From NCBI GenBank assembly GCA_963978895.1, contig OZ022238.1, positions 7,428,066-7,492,065 on the forward strand: a stretch of DNA of 64,000 nucleotides, given 5' to 3'. Positions 21,982 to 32,890 of the stretch are shown here, one piece after another. The notes under the pieces were generated by a model. It worked only from the letters and a program-made list of their open reading frames with translations, made no database searches and had not been told where the DNA came from. Every line of letters starts with the position of its first letter. Position 1 is the stretch's first letter. Position numbers and translations under genes: made by a program. This DNA comes from Erpobdella octoculata. Its lineage: Eukaryota; Annelida; Clitellata; Hirudinida; Erpobdellidae.

Positions 21982-23445
21982 ATGAATTTACGTTGTTTAA
22001 ATACATTTTGTTTAAAAGACATTTCGAGAGATTTTGTGATTAACAATTTTACTGATATTCTCCTTAATGATACGCAAAAAAATACACACTTTCGATGCAA
22101 AATCAGAGACAACATAAACTTGTCGACAGAACTATACCTTAAATTACTTTTGCGATGTAGAGAAATAGGTCATTATTTGTGCTATGGACATCTGTTATTT
22201 GGTTTAGCTGAAACCAGTGGCTCAAAAAATTACAAAGAATTGGTTATAAATGATTATGTACAAGATCCGTACACGTCACTTTTGAAAAAAATTCTGAATA
22301 AGGGAGTTTTAAAAAAACTATCAATCAATTTTTCTAATTTGAAGTGGTTAAAATCCGTAGAACTTACTGCTTTTAAAACATTCCAAATTATATGTGAAAA
22401 TTCAGTTGTATTAAACAATTTAGAAAAACTTGATTTAAGTGCCAATTGTAAAAATATGATCTCACAGCATGAAAACAGTGGTGCTTCTTTCCCGTCTTTG
22501 TTTTGTCCAAATTTGAAACGGCTTGCTTTGTCGTGTATAATTACTGAAACTAAATGTATATCTGAAAAATCTGATATAATTGATGTTCTTGGAATTGTTT
22601 TTCCAAATGATTGCTTGAAAGAACTGGCAATTTTTAACTGCTTTTTATCTCAGGGGTTGTTAAAAAAGTTGAACAAATTCTGCGATCTCGAAAAGTTGGC
22701 TCTGATTAGTTTAAACACCAAAAGCACGTGTGACGATTTTATCAATGCAATATCGAATCTTTCAAAACTTAGCTGGTTGGATGTTACTGATACTCTTTGC
22801 TGTGAATTTAATGAGACAATGAATGTAGAACAATTATATAAAATAATTGACACACTGCCACGTTTGGTACATTTGGACATTAGTCAATCTACGCATGTTA
22901 TGAAAAATACATTCAATGTTTCTTTGAGTCATCCAAGAAAATTTAAGTATTTAGGATTCTGTTTCTGGTCAGAAAAAAATGTTTTGTCTGGTTTGAACTC
23001 AGATGTTGTCGGTTCGTTTAAAAATATTGAAGGAATACTAGCTTCGAAAGATTATATTTTATTAAAGCAGATCCTATATGGAAAAGCTTTAAATAAGTTG
23101 TCGAAACTTGGAAAAGATTTGCATTGTCGTCAGCTAATGAAAGAAAAGAAATTAGACTATGTAGATTTCTTATACAGAGGATTTGTACACTATAATTTTG
23201 TAGGTTATATTTGCTATGCTATAACTTCCGTTTTAATTGATTTAAAGCAATTTGATGTGGGGTTGACGCAAAATGATTTTCTAAAGTTCAAACAAGCACT
23301 TTATCAGAAAGAACCTATTAAAGCCAGAGATTATCTTTTAAAACAATTTTCATTATGCGAAAAGTCAGACATCTATTTGTTTTTTAAAGGAAAAATTTTG
23401 ATACAGGATACTGAATTCTTCAAGCTGGGGTTGTATAGAAAATAA
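21982..23445 (+). CDS. Leucine-rich-repeat protein, ZYG11/ZER1-like, single exon
   Basis: A 487-residue frame from the first ATG (MNLRCLNTFCLKDISRDFV). Residues about 5-55 resemble the VHL/BC-box region with which ZYG11-family proteins bind Elongin C in Cullin-2 ubiquitin ligases. About 105-320 holds irregular LRRs: LEKLDLSAN, LKRLALSC, LKELAIFN, LEKLALIS, LSWLDVTD, LVHLDIS. The C-terminal 150 residues are alpha-helical-looking and unassigned; the armadillo repeats of full-length ZYG11 are not visible. By analogy it would be a substrate receptor for protein degradation, but this assignment is inference from the repeat pattern. The reading frame could extend a few codons upstream if a splice acceptor at 21968-21969 is used. 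Its AATAAA overlaps the stop. Confidence 0.6.
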   Translation: MNLRCLNTFCLKDISRDFVINNFTDILLNDTQKNTHFRCKIRDNINLSTELYLKLLLRCREIGHYLCYGHLLFGLAETSGSKNYKELVINDYVQDPYTSLLKKILNKGVLKKLSINFSNLKWLKSVELTAFKTFQIICENSVVLNNLEKLDLSANCKNMISQHENSGASFPSLFCPNLKRLALSCIITETKCISEKSDIIDVLGIVFPNDCLKELAIFNCFLSQGLLKKLNKFCDLEKLALISLNTKSTCDDFINAISNLSKLSWLDVTDTLCCEFNETMNVEQLYKIIDTLPRLVHLDISQSTHVMKNTFNVSLSHPRKFKYLGFCFWSEKNVLSGLNSDVVGSFKNIEGILASKDYILLKQILYGKALNKLSKLGKDLHCRQLMKEKKLDYVDFLYRGFVHYNFVGYICYAITSVLIDLKQFDVGLTQNDFLKFKQALYQKEPIKARDYLLKQFSLCEKSDIYLFFKGKILIQDTEFFKLGLYRK

Positions 23446-23815
23446 ATTTTATATTTTAACTTCACCGCCAATCTCGTAAGTGAAAATTAACAAAATTCCC
23501 GTCATCTAATCAACATGAAACTTGGAATATAACTTTGCTTCTCATGACATTGTGTTTTTTACAAACTTTTATTTAGGTTACAGTCTCTGTGTGTGTGTGT
23601 GTATTTCTCTGTACGCAAATCTTGCAAGTAAAATTTAACGAGCATTTTGACTAGCTAGGAAGCTGAAACTTTTAGCATATCTTTTTATTGGATGACAATA
23701 CATGATTCAATTTAAAAAAAACGTTATTTGAACATATTTCTTATACATACACACAGACACACATCGAGTGTATTTGAAATCAAAGTTTGTGTTAAAAAAC
23801 TCGTTTTTTCTTTTA
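23446..23815 (+). repeat. R1-type tail repeat (third copy)
   Basis: ACAAACTTTTATTTAGGTTA, then CTGTACGCAAATCTTGCAAG and CTAGCTAGGAAGCTGAAAC, matches the 3' tails of R1 at 3484-3760 and 10645-10890 and the copy at about 50405-50660. The first 100 bp (TTCACCGCCAATCTC, TTCCCGTCAT) also recur near 33930-34040. Confidence 0.7.
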
Positions 23816-23841
23816 TTTGTTTCTAATAAAATTTTATTTCA

Positions 23842-24682
<841 letters not shown>

Positions 24683-24759
24683 TTTAATAATAAATTTAGG
24701 CTCATCTAATTTTAGAACGCTAAAACAATCATTATATAGTCCTTGGTTTACAAAGGCGG

Positions 24760-24855
24760 CTTATGGGCCAAGCGTTTGCTACCCACCACCGTCTTTAGTC
24801 CACTTTTATCCCACCATTTATGGTCCTCCGCCAAAGCAGTCCAGATCCGCCACTG
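24760..24855 (-). repeat. hAT-like terminal fragment
   Basis: Reversed, the sequence begins CAGTGGCGGATCTGGACTGC at 24855, matching the CAGTGGCGGATC ends of the hAT elements at 5995 and 26120. No partner end was found. Confidence 0.4.
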
Positions 24856-26119
24856 AGTTTTGTTATGCAACAAAATGAATTTGTCGTAATAAGAAGATGG
24901 CGAAAAAGAGGCATGGGCGTGTCGCGTTAACTGAAAAAAATCAAGAGTGCCAAAATGGAACTCGGCTTATATAGGTAGTGCATGTACAATTGTAACGCAC
25001 TTTTAACTATCGCTATCAGCAAAAACTTACAACCGTACTTTAATTGACAGCCACATAGAGATTCTATCCATCTATAGTAACATATGCATATCATATAAAG
25101 GCGTGTCGCACTCGTCTCAATGTAAGTTATAGTGATAACAAAATCACCCTAGCTGCTTAGCTGCATAGCGTGAAACACATGCATAATTGCATTATCTCGA
25201 CGCTGTCAGCACACTAATGAAAAAAGAGCGATCCAGAAAAAAGACATCTTTTTTTTGTTTTGCTCGCAAATTTGCATAATCAACCAATTTCTCTGTACAC
25301 AAGAATTCCATATATTAACGTCCGAAATTCGTTTATAAGCATGGTGGTTGATGCATGATAAAGTTTGTTTTGACTGACATTTTTTCCCTGTGAAAAATCC
25401 TACAGTTGAGGAAACAAATTTTTCAGACGCAAAAGGTTTTTTTGCAATGGTTTCTTTTAAAAAGTTATCGAATAACTTTGTTTAAGTTGATAAATTGAAT
25501 TTTGTCTTTCTTCCGATAACCTGCTGCCTCAATGGAGGGGGGATTTTATACAATAGCGATGATATTTTATTTAAGAAAAGAGAATACTCACTTATCGCGA
25601 TATCAGATTTCAGTTTCTAGTTTTTTTTTACTGTTGACAGATTTAATTTATGGAAATTTTTAAAAGAACTTGCAGGCACATCTAAAGGCTTATTGGAGGG
25701 AAGAAGTAAAGTAAGTAGGAAAGAAAATGAAATGAAATGAGTGCGGTATCATTTTTTAAAATATGATTTTCAATTTTGAAAAGAATTTTCATTTATAAGC
25801 AAAACAAAAAATTAAGTATCGGTTGCAAAGTTAAAATCTGTGTTTTTCATTTGAATGATGATAGAAATTAATATCGATTCCTTCAACGCATATATAACAC
25901 CCCGTTATATGCGTTGTCACATATAATGCCATACCCTCCTTTCGAGCTTAGCGTCACTCGTGGCTCAGAGAACATTTAATTTAAATGCACAAAAAACCAG
26001 TTAATCAATTCATTTTTTTTTATAATTAACAAATTAATTAGGTCAGCTAGAAGTCAAAATATGCGCACGTTGTATAATATGTTTATATGCGTACGAGCAT
26101 TGCATATGTTATGGGAGTA
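24856..26119. other. No gene recognised; one short palindrome
   Basis: AT-rich intergenic DNA. An imperfect palindrome ACGCATATATAAC, then CACCCC, then GTTATATGCGT lies at about 25887-25916. No open frame, splice structure or TE terminus is supported. Confidence 0.5.
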
Positions 26120-27637
26120 CACTGGCGGATCTATCCAAATTTTGAGGGGGGCCAAGTTTGAAGCAAAATAAAAAATAATAGTACAGTTTTCAGAGCTGTA
26201 AAGGTTTTATTTTGAGGGCGTAGGAAAGTCATTTGGCGGGGCTGGAGACCCCTTAAAATATTTTATTTGTTTTCTGAAAAATAGCCACGAATTTTATAAC
26301 AAAAATCGGAGAAGTACTTATAATTACTCTCCTCGGTCATCAGATATTTTTAAGGAAAAAAGTGTATAAGTTTTTAAAAACATTGTTGGAGAAGTACCTA
26401 CGATATCCTATTCCCCCGCTCATCAGCTATTCTGGAAAAAAGGGTTTAGCAGTAGGAGGGTTTAATTTTGAATTAGGTGGGTTTGTAAAACAGTTTGCCC
26501 TCTCGGCCGTAACTTTTCTGAAATGACTCTCCTGGGGGAAGGTCAAAATCCATCATTTAAGTCAACTTTTGAAGAAATCTTTGAGAACGATGCGTCATCA
26601 TCTCTGTGTCCTTTGAGTGGAATATTCTGAATTTCGGCAATTTAGTGGTCTCAATAATGGCTGCAAAAGCTTTTCTATCTGCAACACTTGCTATTTTTTT
26701 TGTGTGAGTTAATATAGACATCTACGCGGGTTTTAGTTTGTTGAATTTGTTGCATTTGAGACGTGAAGATCCAGTGCACCATTCTAGCCAGTAAGGTCTG
26801 AGAAATTCGTTAGAGAACGGGTTACAAGTTTACCCATTCTTTGACCATAGCACGCATGGGACACATCAAAAAATAAACAGAATGCGTACCAAGCTCCAGT
26901 TTTATCAGAATATTTTGAAATAGCCAGAAGATTTTCGGAGTTGAGGGCCCTACATACACCTTTGATCACCTGATTTTATATTCACTAAGCCTACTTGACA
27001 TTAAGGAAATTATTTTGGGGGCAGTGGGAGAGCATTGCTGGAACGTGCAACTTAATGTGGAAAAAATCCCAAGGCTTCTCCACTTTAAAATTCACGGCTA
27101 CGGCGCTACGGTCCACCTCCAACTACCTTTCCTGTCGTTAGCTTTTTTGATAATAAAAATGTGAATTTTTAGAAAATCTTTGAGATAAGTAGCTCCGACT
27201 ATCACCCGGTCATTAGCTTTTTTTATCAGAAAAGTTTTACATTATGATAAAAAATTGGGCCTCTTCAACATGTTGCCCCCCCCCCTCAAGATGTTGCTGA
27301 AATGACGTTCCTGCTTAACATTATTTAAATACCTATCTTTTGGCTTTCACGATCCGTTTTTACGTTTTGTTTTATTTTTTAATATTTTGCGTCCGCTGGT
27401 TTATGGGAGTTTTTGGATATGTACGCGGGAAAAATGCATGATTATTTAGCATTTTAAACATTTATTTACGCATGAAATTTTTTTAGAAACATTTCATTTT
27501 GAAAGTGTGTCTTGGTTTCTTTTTTCATAGGCTTTTTAATGTTTGAATTTGGTTCCGACGAGTGGGGTGGGGGGCGAAGTCTATTGACAAAACGTAAGGG
27601 GGGCCATGGCCGGACTGCCCCCCTGGATCCGCTAGTG
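26120..27637 (-). mobile_element. hAT-like transposon remnant with TTF-finger fragment
   Basis: Ends CACTGGCGGATCTATCC (26120) and, reversed, CACTAGCGGATCCAGGGG (27637) form inverted repeats. The 8-bp flanks TGGGAGTA and TGTGAGTA differ at one position, as expected for an old hAT target duplication. On the minus strand, fragments such as LRPYWLEWCTGSSRLKCNKF match the TTF-type zinc-finger start of ZMYM-like hAT transposases; stops are numerous. The element is 1518 bp, so most of the transposase is deleted. Related to 5995-6800. Confidence 0.72.
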
Positions 27638-27951
27638 TGTGAGTACGAGTTGTGAATGAGCGTTACCCGAGTGTGAGTGTGTACGTTTTTTTTTGCTTTT
27701 AAAATGAGGTAAAATGTAGAATGTAAAATCTCTAGCATTGTGGTGCAGCTCTACGTCAAGCCGACAAAATAACTCCAGTAACAGCTCATGCGTACGTATC
27801 ATCATACAGTTTTTCACCTAACACGTGTATCCGAAATCGAAATTAATACCGAGTCAATTAAGCAACTCCAATTATTGATCTTCTGGGAGTGCGTGTAATT
27901 TTACACCTGAAATTAAATCAACATACGAAACCAAAAAACTTGAACGATTTA

Positions 27952-28206
27952 TCAGCTAGATTAATTTGTAATGAATTGAATTATCAGTCAGCTAGATTAA
28001 TTTGTAATGAATTGAATTATCAGTCAGCTAGATTAATTTGTAATGAATTGAATTATCAGTCAGCTAGATTAATTTGTAATGAATTGAATTATCAGTCAGC
28101 TAGATTAATTTGTAATGAATTGAATTATCAGTCAGCTAGATTAATTTGTAATGAATTGAATTATCAGTCAGCTAGATTAATTTCTAATGAATTGAATTAT
28201 CAGTCA
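27952..28206. repeat. 36-bp minisatellite, seven units
   Basis: Units of CAGCTAGATTAATTTGTAAT, then GAATTGAATTATCAGT, are nearly identical; only the last has TTCTAAT instead of TTGTAAT. The period is a multiple of three, so one frame stays open and reads LICNELNYQSAR repeatedly from a GTG at 27889 to a TGA at 28288. No ATG opens that frame. Units are contiguous without spacers, so this is not CRISPR-like. Confidence 0.95.
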
Positions 28207-28311
28207 GTAAGGCGTCAACGCTACTCGTGGGATTTTATTTTAAACTATTTTTTCCATTGTAGAATGACCGGCTTCTCTGAACTAAACTGAACCTTCAAGT
28301 TCAACAAAAAC

Positions 28312-28452
28312 ATGGTAAAGAGAATCAAACTGATAACATTAAGCACAGTGGTCGTCGTATGTGTCATCCTGTCCATGGTGGTGATGACCATTTTCTTCAG
28401 GGATCAACTTCCTCCGTGTGGCGGAAGTCCACACTGTTCTATTAATTCATGA
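28312..28452 (+). CDS. Putative 46-residue single-span membrane peptide
   Basis: ATG at 28312 to TGA at 28450-28452. It has a basic start (MVKRIK), a hydrophobic span at about residues 7-29 (LITLSTVVVVCVILSMVV and following), then a short Cys-containing tail (RDQLPPCGGSPHCSINS). It follows a good 3' splice site (TTTTTTCCATTGTAG at about 28261), and two AATAAA words lie about 100 bp downstream (28548 and 28552), so a short transcript is plausible. A tiny upstream frame, MTGFSELN, precedes it. It could instead be the first coding exon of a type II membrane enzyme, although a clear donor was not seen. No homologue recognised. Confidence 0.35.
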   Translation: MVKRIKLITLSTVVVVCVILSMVVMTIFFRDQLPPCGGSPHCSINS

Positions 28453-28569
28453 TGCGCCCAATATTTTGTGTTTGTAACACATTGAAAAAGTAGTCGAAAG
28501 AAATTTGATTTTAAAATTTTTAAAGTTGTTAAATCAATTATTTGACTAATAAATAAATTTATTTTTATA

Positions 28570-29769
28570 TCTTAATTGTTTTCTGTAGCAGGAAAAGAAT
28601 TTCTACGTAGACAGAAAACACGGTTAATGTATATAAATCGCAGTTTTCTGAGTAAACGTTCTTTAGCCAGGACTGGTTGGATGAATTAAATGCACAAAAG
28701 ATTACTTACTGCGATTGTTCTGTGGAATGTAAAATTTATGCCTGGCTTGCTGAATAATTGAACGGATTAATGAAATTGATGTTTCCCACAGAATGTCGTT
28801 ACTTCGCGCTGAAATGAAAGTTTTTGCAGAAAAAAAATGCTGAAACCACAGAAAACATGTTTCACTTTTTAAGCTTAAAATTAAAAAAAAATTTTTGCTA
28901 AGTTTAAAAATCGGCAAATTTGTGCTATCACTTTTATTTTTCTTAAATTTTTTAAATGGATTTTAATTTTTGAATAAGCAAAATAATAGCTTAATTAAAA
29001 ATGGTTTTATTTGAATAAAAACCCAAGCATGTTAATATAAAATTCTGAAAATGAAGCCATTTAATGATTGCTCGAGGCAGTTAATTTTTCACCGGGAACG
29101 GCAAAACCAATGGAGCATCAAAACGGGACATTTACAGGGATTACAGGGATTATAACAATTTACGTACCGATCTAACTTCTCAACCATGTAGTTGCTTGTT
29201 AATTTTGTTTCTAAATTTTGCTATAATAATTCAAAGACAAATATTTATTCCTGAAAGCATTGATTTTTATTTTAGTTTTATTAGAAAAAATCCGAGTTAT
29301 AATTAAATTGAAGAAATTCATTTATTAAATCTCTCGTTTCAACGCAGTAATTGTTCGCAAATTCCTCAAAGCACGATTAAAACTCTTTAAGATTTTTAAA
29401 AATATGAACCCATTTCAATTCTCTGTGTAAGAGACAGATTCGAGAAAAAAAACTATCCATTGAATAATAGATTGATACGATGCACAGTGAATGCTGGGCC
29501 GGTCGATGTACGGACTGGCTTACACCTACGAAAGATGTTACATTCACATGATCATGTGGGAATAAATTGATGAAAGTACACTACGAATTGGCAGTTGAAC
29601 GACTCTCGGTAGATTTTTTTTTACTCCAACTTTGTGTTCTTCTAATCTGATTAAAATAGAAAATGTGTTTTAAATCAAATTGCTTTTGTGATTGAGTTTA
29701 AGCGCTGCTGTGTAAACTTCTCAGTTTTTTTTTAATTTTAAATGAAAAAAAAACTGAACTAACTAAAAT
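28570..29769. other. No gene recognised
   Basis: AT-rich DNA with homopolymer runs. No open frame, splice structure or repeat with a recognisable family was seen. Confidence 0.5.
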
Positions 29770-29774
29770 TAAAT

Positions 29775-29946
29775 TTATCATCATCATATATCATTAAAAT
29801 TTATCATCATCATCGTCATCGTCATCGTCGTCGTCGTCATCGTCGCCATCATCATCATCGTCATCGTCATCGCCATCGTCATCGTCATCGCCATCGCCAT
29901 CGCCATCACCACCACCACCACCACTATCATCATCATCATCATCATC
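29775..29946. repeat. (ATC/GTC)n compound microsatellite
   Basis: Mixed ATC, GTC and GCC triplets over about 170 bp. It gives Met/Thr or Asp/Val-type spurious frames. Confidence 0.95.
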
Positions 29947-30149
29947 GTTAATTTATTTCTAAGAGCAGCTGGAAAAAAATTGAAAAAAAAAAACATTTTA
30001 GTGACTGAACAACGTCTAATCAGGCAAACATGTCCAACAAAATTTTGAACGAACAAGTAAAGATAAAAAATAAAGTTAAAAAAGCTTTTATTTGCCTCTT
30101 TATCTGAGTCAACAAACTAAAATTTTTGAATTTAAAACAACCATTACGC

Positions 30150-30245
30150 TCAATCAATTTTGGACCTCTGGCGACTTATAAATAAACATCCGTACTGTTT
30201 AATAATTTTGGACCTCTGGCGACTTATACATAAACAACGTATTAC
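30150..30245. repeat. Short tandem duplication (about 47 bp, two units)
   Basis: AATTTTGGACCTCTGGCGAC, then TTATAAATAAACA, is repeated as AATTTTGGACCTCTGGCGAC, then TTATACATAAACA. No function evident. Confidence 0.85.
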
Positions 30246-30249
30246 AGTC

Positions 30250-31760
30250 GCTAGATAACAGAAATTAATTTGATTTTATGAATTTTAAGTGATTTAAGAC
30301 CTAATTCATGTCGGAAACATTTAATTCATGTATTGTCATCCAGAATAAAGCTTTCCTAAAAGATTTAGAGCTCTAGGTAGTCTAAAAGTGGGTGAAATTT
30401 TGTTTCTAAAATTAAATCACGACAGACAAACAAACAAACAAACAAACAGAGATACGAGTGAAGTTAAATAAAAGCATTTAAAAAGAGTTTAAGCGGTAGA
30501 TTCAACCGCATAAACCAAAACTCGCAGATTTAAAACGCCTCGGAATAAAAGATTTGATTTGCCTTTCACCTGTCGTTTTTCAAGAACGAGAACTTTCAAA
30601 AACTTTCAAGAATTTCAAATTTTTTACTTTTTTCTTTCTAATTTTAAAAGATTGATATGTTGTACCGCTAAGGACACATGGCTCTAAAAAGCCAGGTTGA
30701 ATTTATTCTTGTTTTTTTTCTTGACATTCAAACAATTTCCGTTCCAGCAGCAAACATTTAAACAAAAGTTAAAGAAAATTATTTTTCAACGATAATAATT
30801 TAGAATAATTTGTATTTTTTCTAAAATAAAAAAAATAAACAAGCAATATGTTTAATTGGGTTGATAACTTTTTCAAATCAATCAACGAACCATCTTGATT
30901 AATCGGACAATCGGACCGGACATGTAATGTGGTTGTCACGCGAATCAGTTCAGAAGTGAAGAAGAAATAAAAAGAAGAAAATAATAAAAAAAAATAATAA
31001 AACATGAGGAGGAGGAAGATGAAGATGAGGAGAAATAAAGAGTCCCATGTGCCATAAAAGGCCACGTAGTTGTAGAGACAAGCATGTTGTATGTATTTTG
31101 CATTGTACATGTATGTACATGTATGCTGCTCGTCTTCATTAAAATGTCGCCGTCGATCTATTTGCTATGACACAATGGTTTCTTAGCATGTAGGAAATTC
31201 AGGAATGGAGCCACATACTGATGGATGTCTTCAAGTATTTGATTTGCTGTTTATTTTTTTTTTAAATTTCTTGTTGTTTTTCTGAAATTTTAATTTATTT
31301 TATTTCCAACTTATCAAATTTTGATTTTAAATATTAAAATTGAAAAAATACATTTACTTCTTTGCATTGAGGTTTAGGTTTAAATTTTTACTTTCCTGAA
31401 ACTGTAAAATTATTTGATTCAAAATCATCTTTTCAAATTGCAGATGTTTCTTTTTTTTAAATTAGAAATTATTTAAGACAAAATTTTAAACTTTTTTAGT
31501 AATTTCTAATATCAATATGAGCATTTCAAATTTAAAAATAACTAATTTAAATTCCATTTTTCTTATAAAATCAATATAAAGCATATTTTAAAATTTAAAA
31601 ACATTTAAAAACATGCAAAACATCCGAGCGCAAACATTCAACCATCGATCAAATTTTTCTCCTAGCAACAATCATACATGGTTATGAATAATTATTTATC
31701 GATGGCGAAAATAAACCTTCTATGGAATCTTTGGAAAAAACTAAAAACCATTAAAATCAG
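30250..31760. other. No gene recognised
   Basis: AT-rich intergenic DNA upstream of the potassium-channel gene, with a CAAA run near 30430 and a GAGGA-rich patch near 31005. No coding evidence. Confidence 0.45.
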
Positions 31761-31764
31761 TTTG

Positions 31765-31925
31765 AATAAAGGACTGTTGTGTGAAGAAGTGTCGTGAATA
31801 GAAGACTGTTGTGTGAAGAAGTGTCGTGAATAGAAGACTTTTGAGTGAAGAAGTGTCGTGAATAGAATACTGCTGTGTGAAGAAGTGTCGCGAATAGAAG
31901 ACTGTTGTGTGAAAAAGTGTCGTGT
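31765..31925. repeat. 32-bp minisatellite, about five units
   Basis: Units of GAAGACTGTTGTGTGAAGAA, then GTGTCGTGAATA, with minor changes (GACTTTTGAGTG, TACTGCTGTGTG). The period is not a multiple of three, so the open minus frames here are accidental. Confidence 0.92.
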
Positions 31926-32185
31926 ATGTAAGTTTGTGTTACGCAACACATCCCAGAAAAAAAATTTACAAATTTTCTTTGTGCATTTTGAAAACTTTAT
32001 TTTTTTCTCACAATTTTCTCTCAACAAAATTATCTAACTTTTAGATAAAGGTATTTCCGAAACATAACAGATCTAACAGTAAGCGGGAACGCGAGAGAAA
32101 GATTTACAGGAATACAGGTAGGTTCGACCAACCGTACACAAAACTACTCGGTCCGGACCAATCGACTAGATCGCCTGGGAATGTA

Positions 32186-32890
32186 AGGACGACACTTGTT
32201 GCATTGTGTGAATGCGAAGACGCAAATGGAGCATACGATGATGATGATGATATCGAAGAAGTCTCTTCGTTCATACAAGAAGCTACTCGTGCGAATACTC
32301 AACAACATCTCGTAGACAATGGGACGTCTCTCCATGACAGGAAGAATAATAATGATGATGACGATGGTCGAAAAGTTAACAAATACAACAACAAGAGTAG
32401 AAATAATGATGATGGTAACGACGATGACGATAATGATGATGACGATGACGACGAAAACGATGATGACCAAGTTGATGATCACGAATGTAAACAAACCAGG
32501 AGAGCTAATCGTCGAACTGAAACTTACTCAACTTTTCATCTCTCCGAAGAAGAGAAAATTAAAAAACACACCAGCGCCGGTGACGTCTCTAAAAAGCTCA
32601 ACGACGACGACGACGATCACCATCAGAGATGTTTAACGTCTGAAGACATTGCTGACGTCGAACAGGTCTTGAGAGGTGTCATCAAACAAGAGAGCATCGA
32701 ACGTGCCAGCATCACGTTCAGAAGCAAATTAATTTCATGTCTGAAGAAATCCGTCGCCTTTTTCTTCACGACTGTGGGCTCGTGCTGCCTCCTAGTGGCC
32801 TACACAATCTTCGGTGGATGTCTTTTCATTTCCCTGGAAGCGGAGAACGAAAAGATGACGAAAAGAGATATGATCGTTACTAAAAAACAG
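32186..32890 (+). CDS. Two-pore-domain K+ channel, coding exon with N-terminus and TM1
   Basis: An open frame without ATG from the stop at 32183, ending at the donor AAACAG|GTACTT (32890, phase 0). It encodes a very acidic cytoplasmic N-terminus, with poly-Asp blocks such as NDDDDNDDDDDDENDDD, then TM1 (VAFFFTTVGSCCLLVAYTIF) and GGCLFISLEAENE, the K2P TM1 signature with the glycine and the glutamate after the helix. It joins exons 35020-35242 and 47624-48948 in frame. The start codon must lie in an upstream exon or the exon begins at an acceptor nearby; a donor-like CAGGTAGGT at 32115-32123 hints at a preceding exon. The left boundary is therefore uncertain. Confidence 0.75.
32391..32466 (+). 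repeat. GAT/GAC-rich coding microsatellite
   Basis: Imperfect GATGAT/GACGAC triplets inside the K2P exon, encoding the poly-Asp/Asn tract. Probably length-variable between individuals. Confidence 0.85.

Noticed and set aside
27952..28206. CRISPR-like array
   Set aside because: 36-bp repeats are directly contiguous without unique spacers, in a eukaryotic genome.
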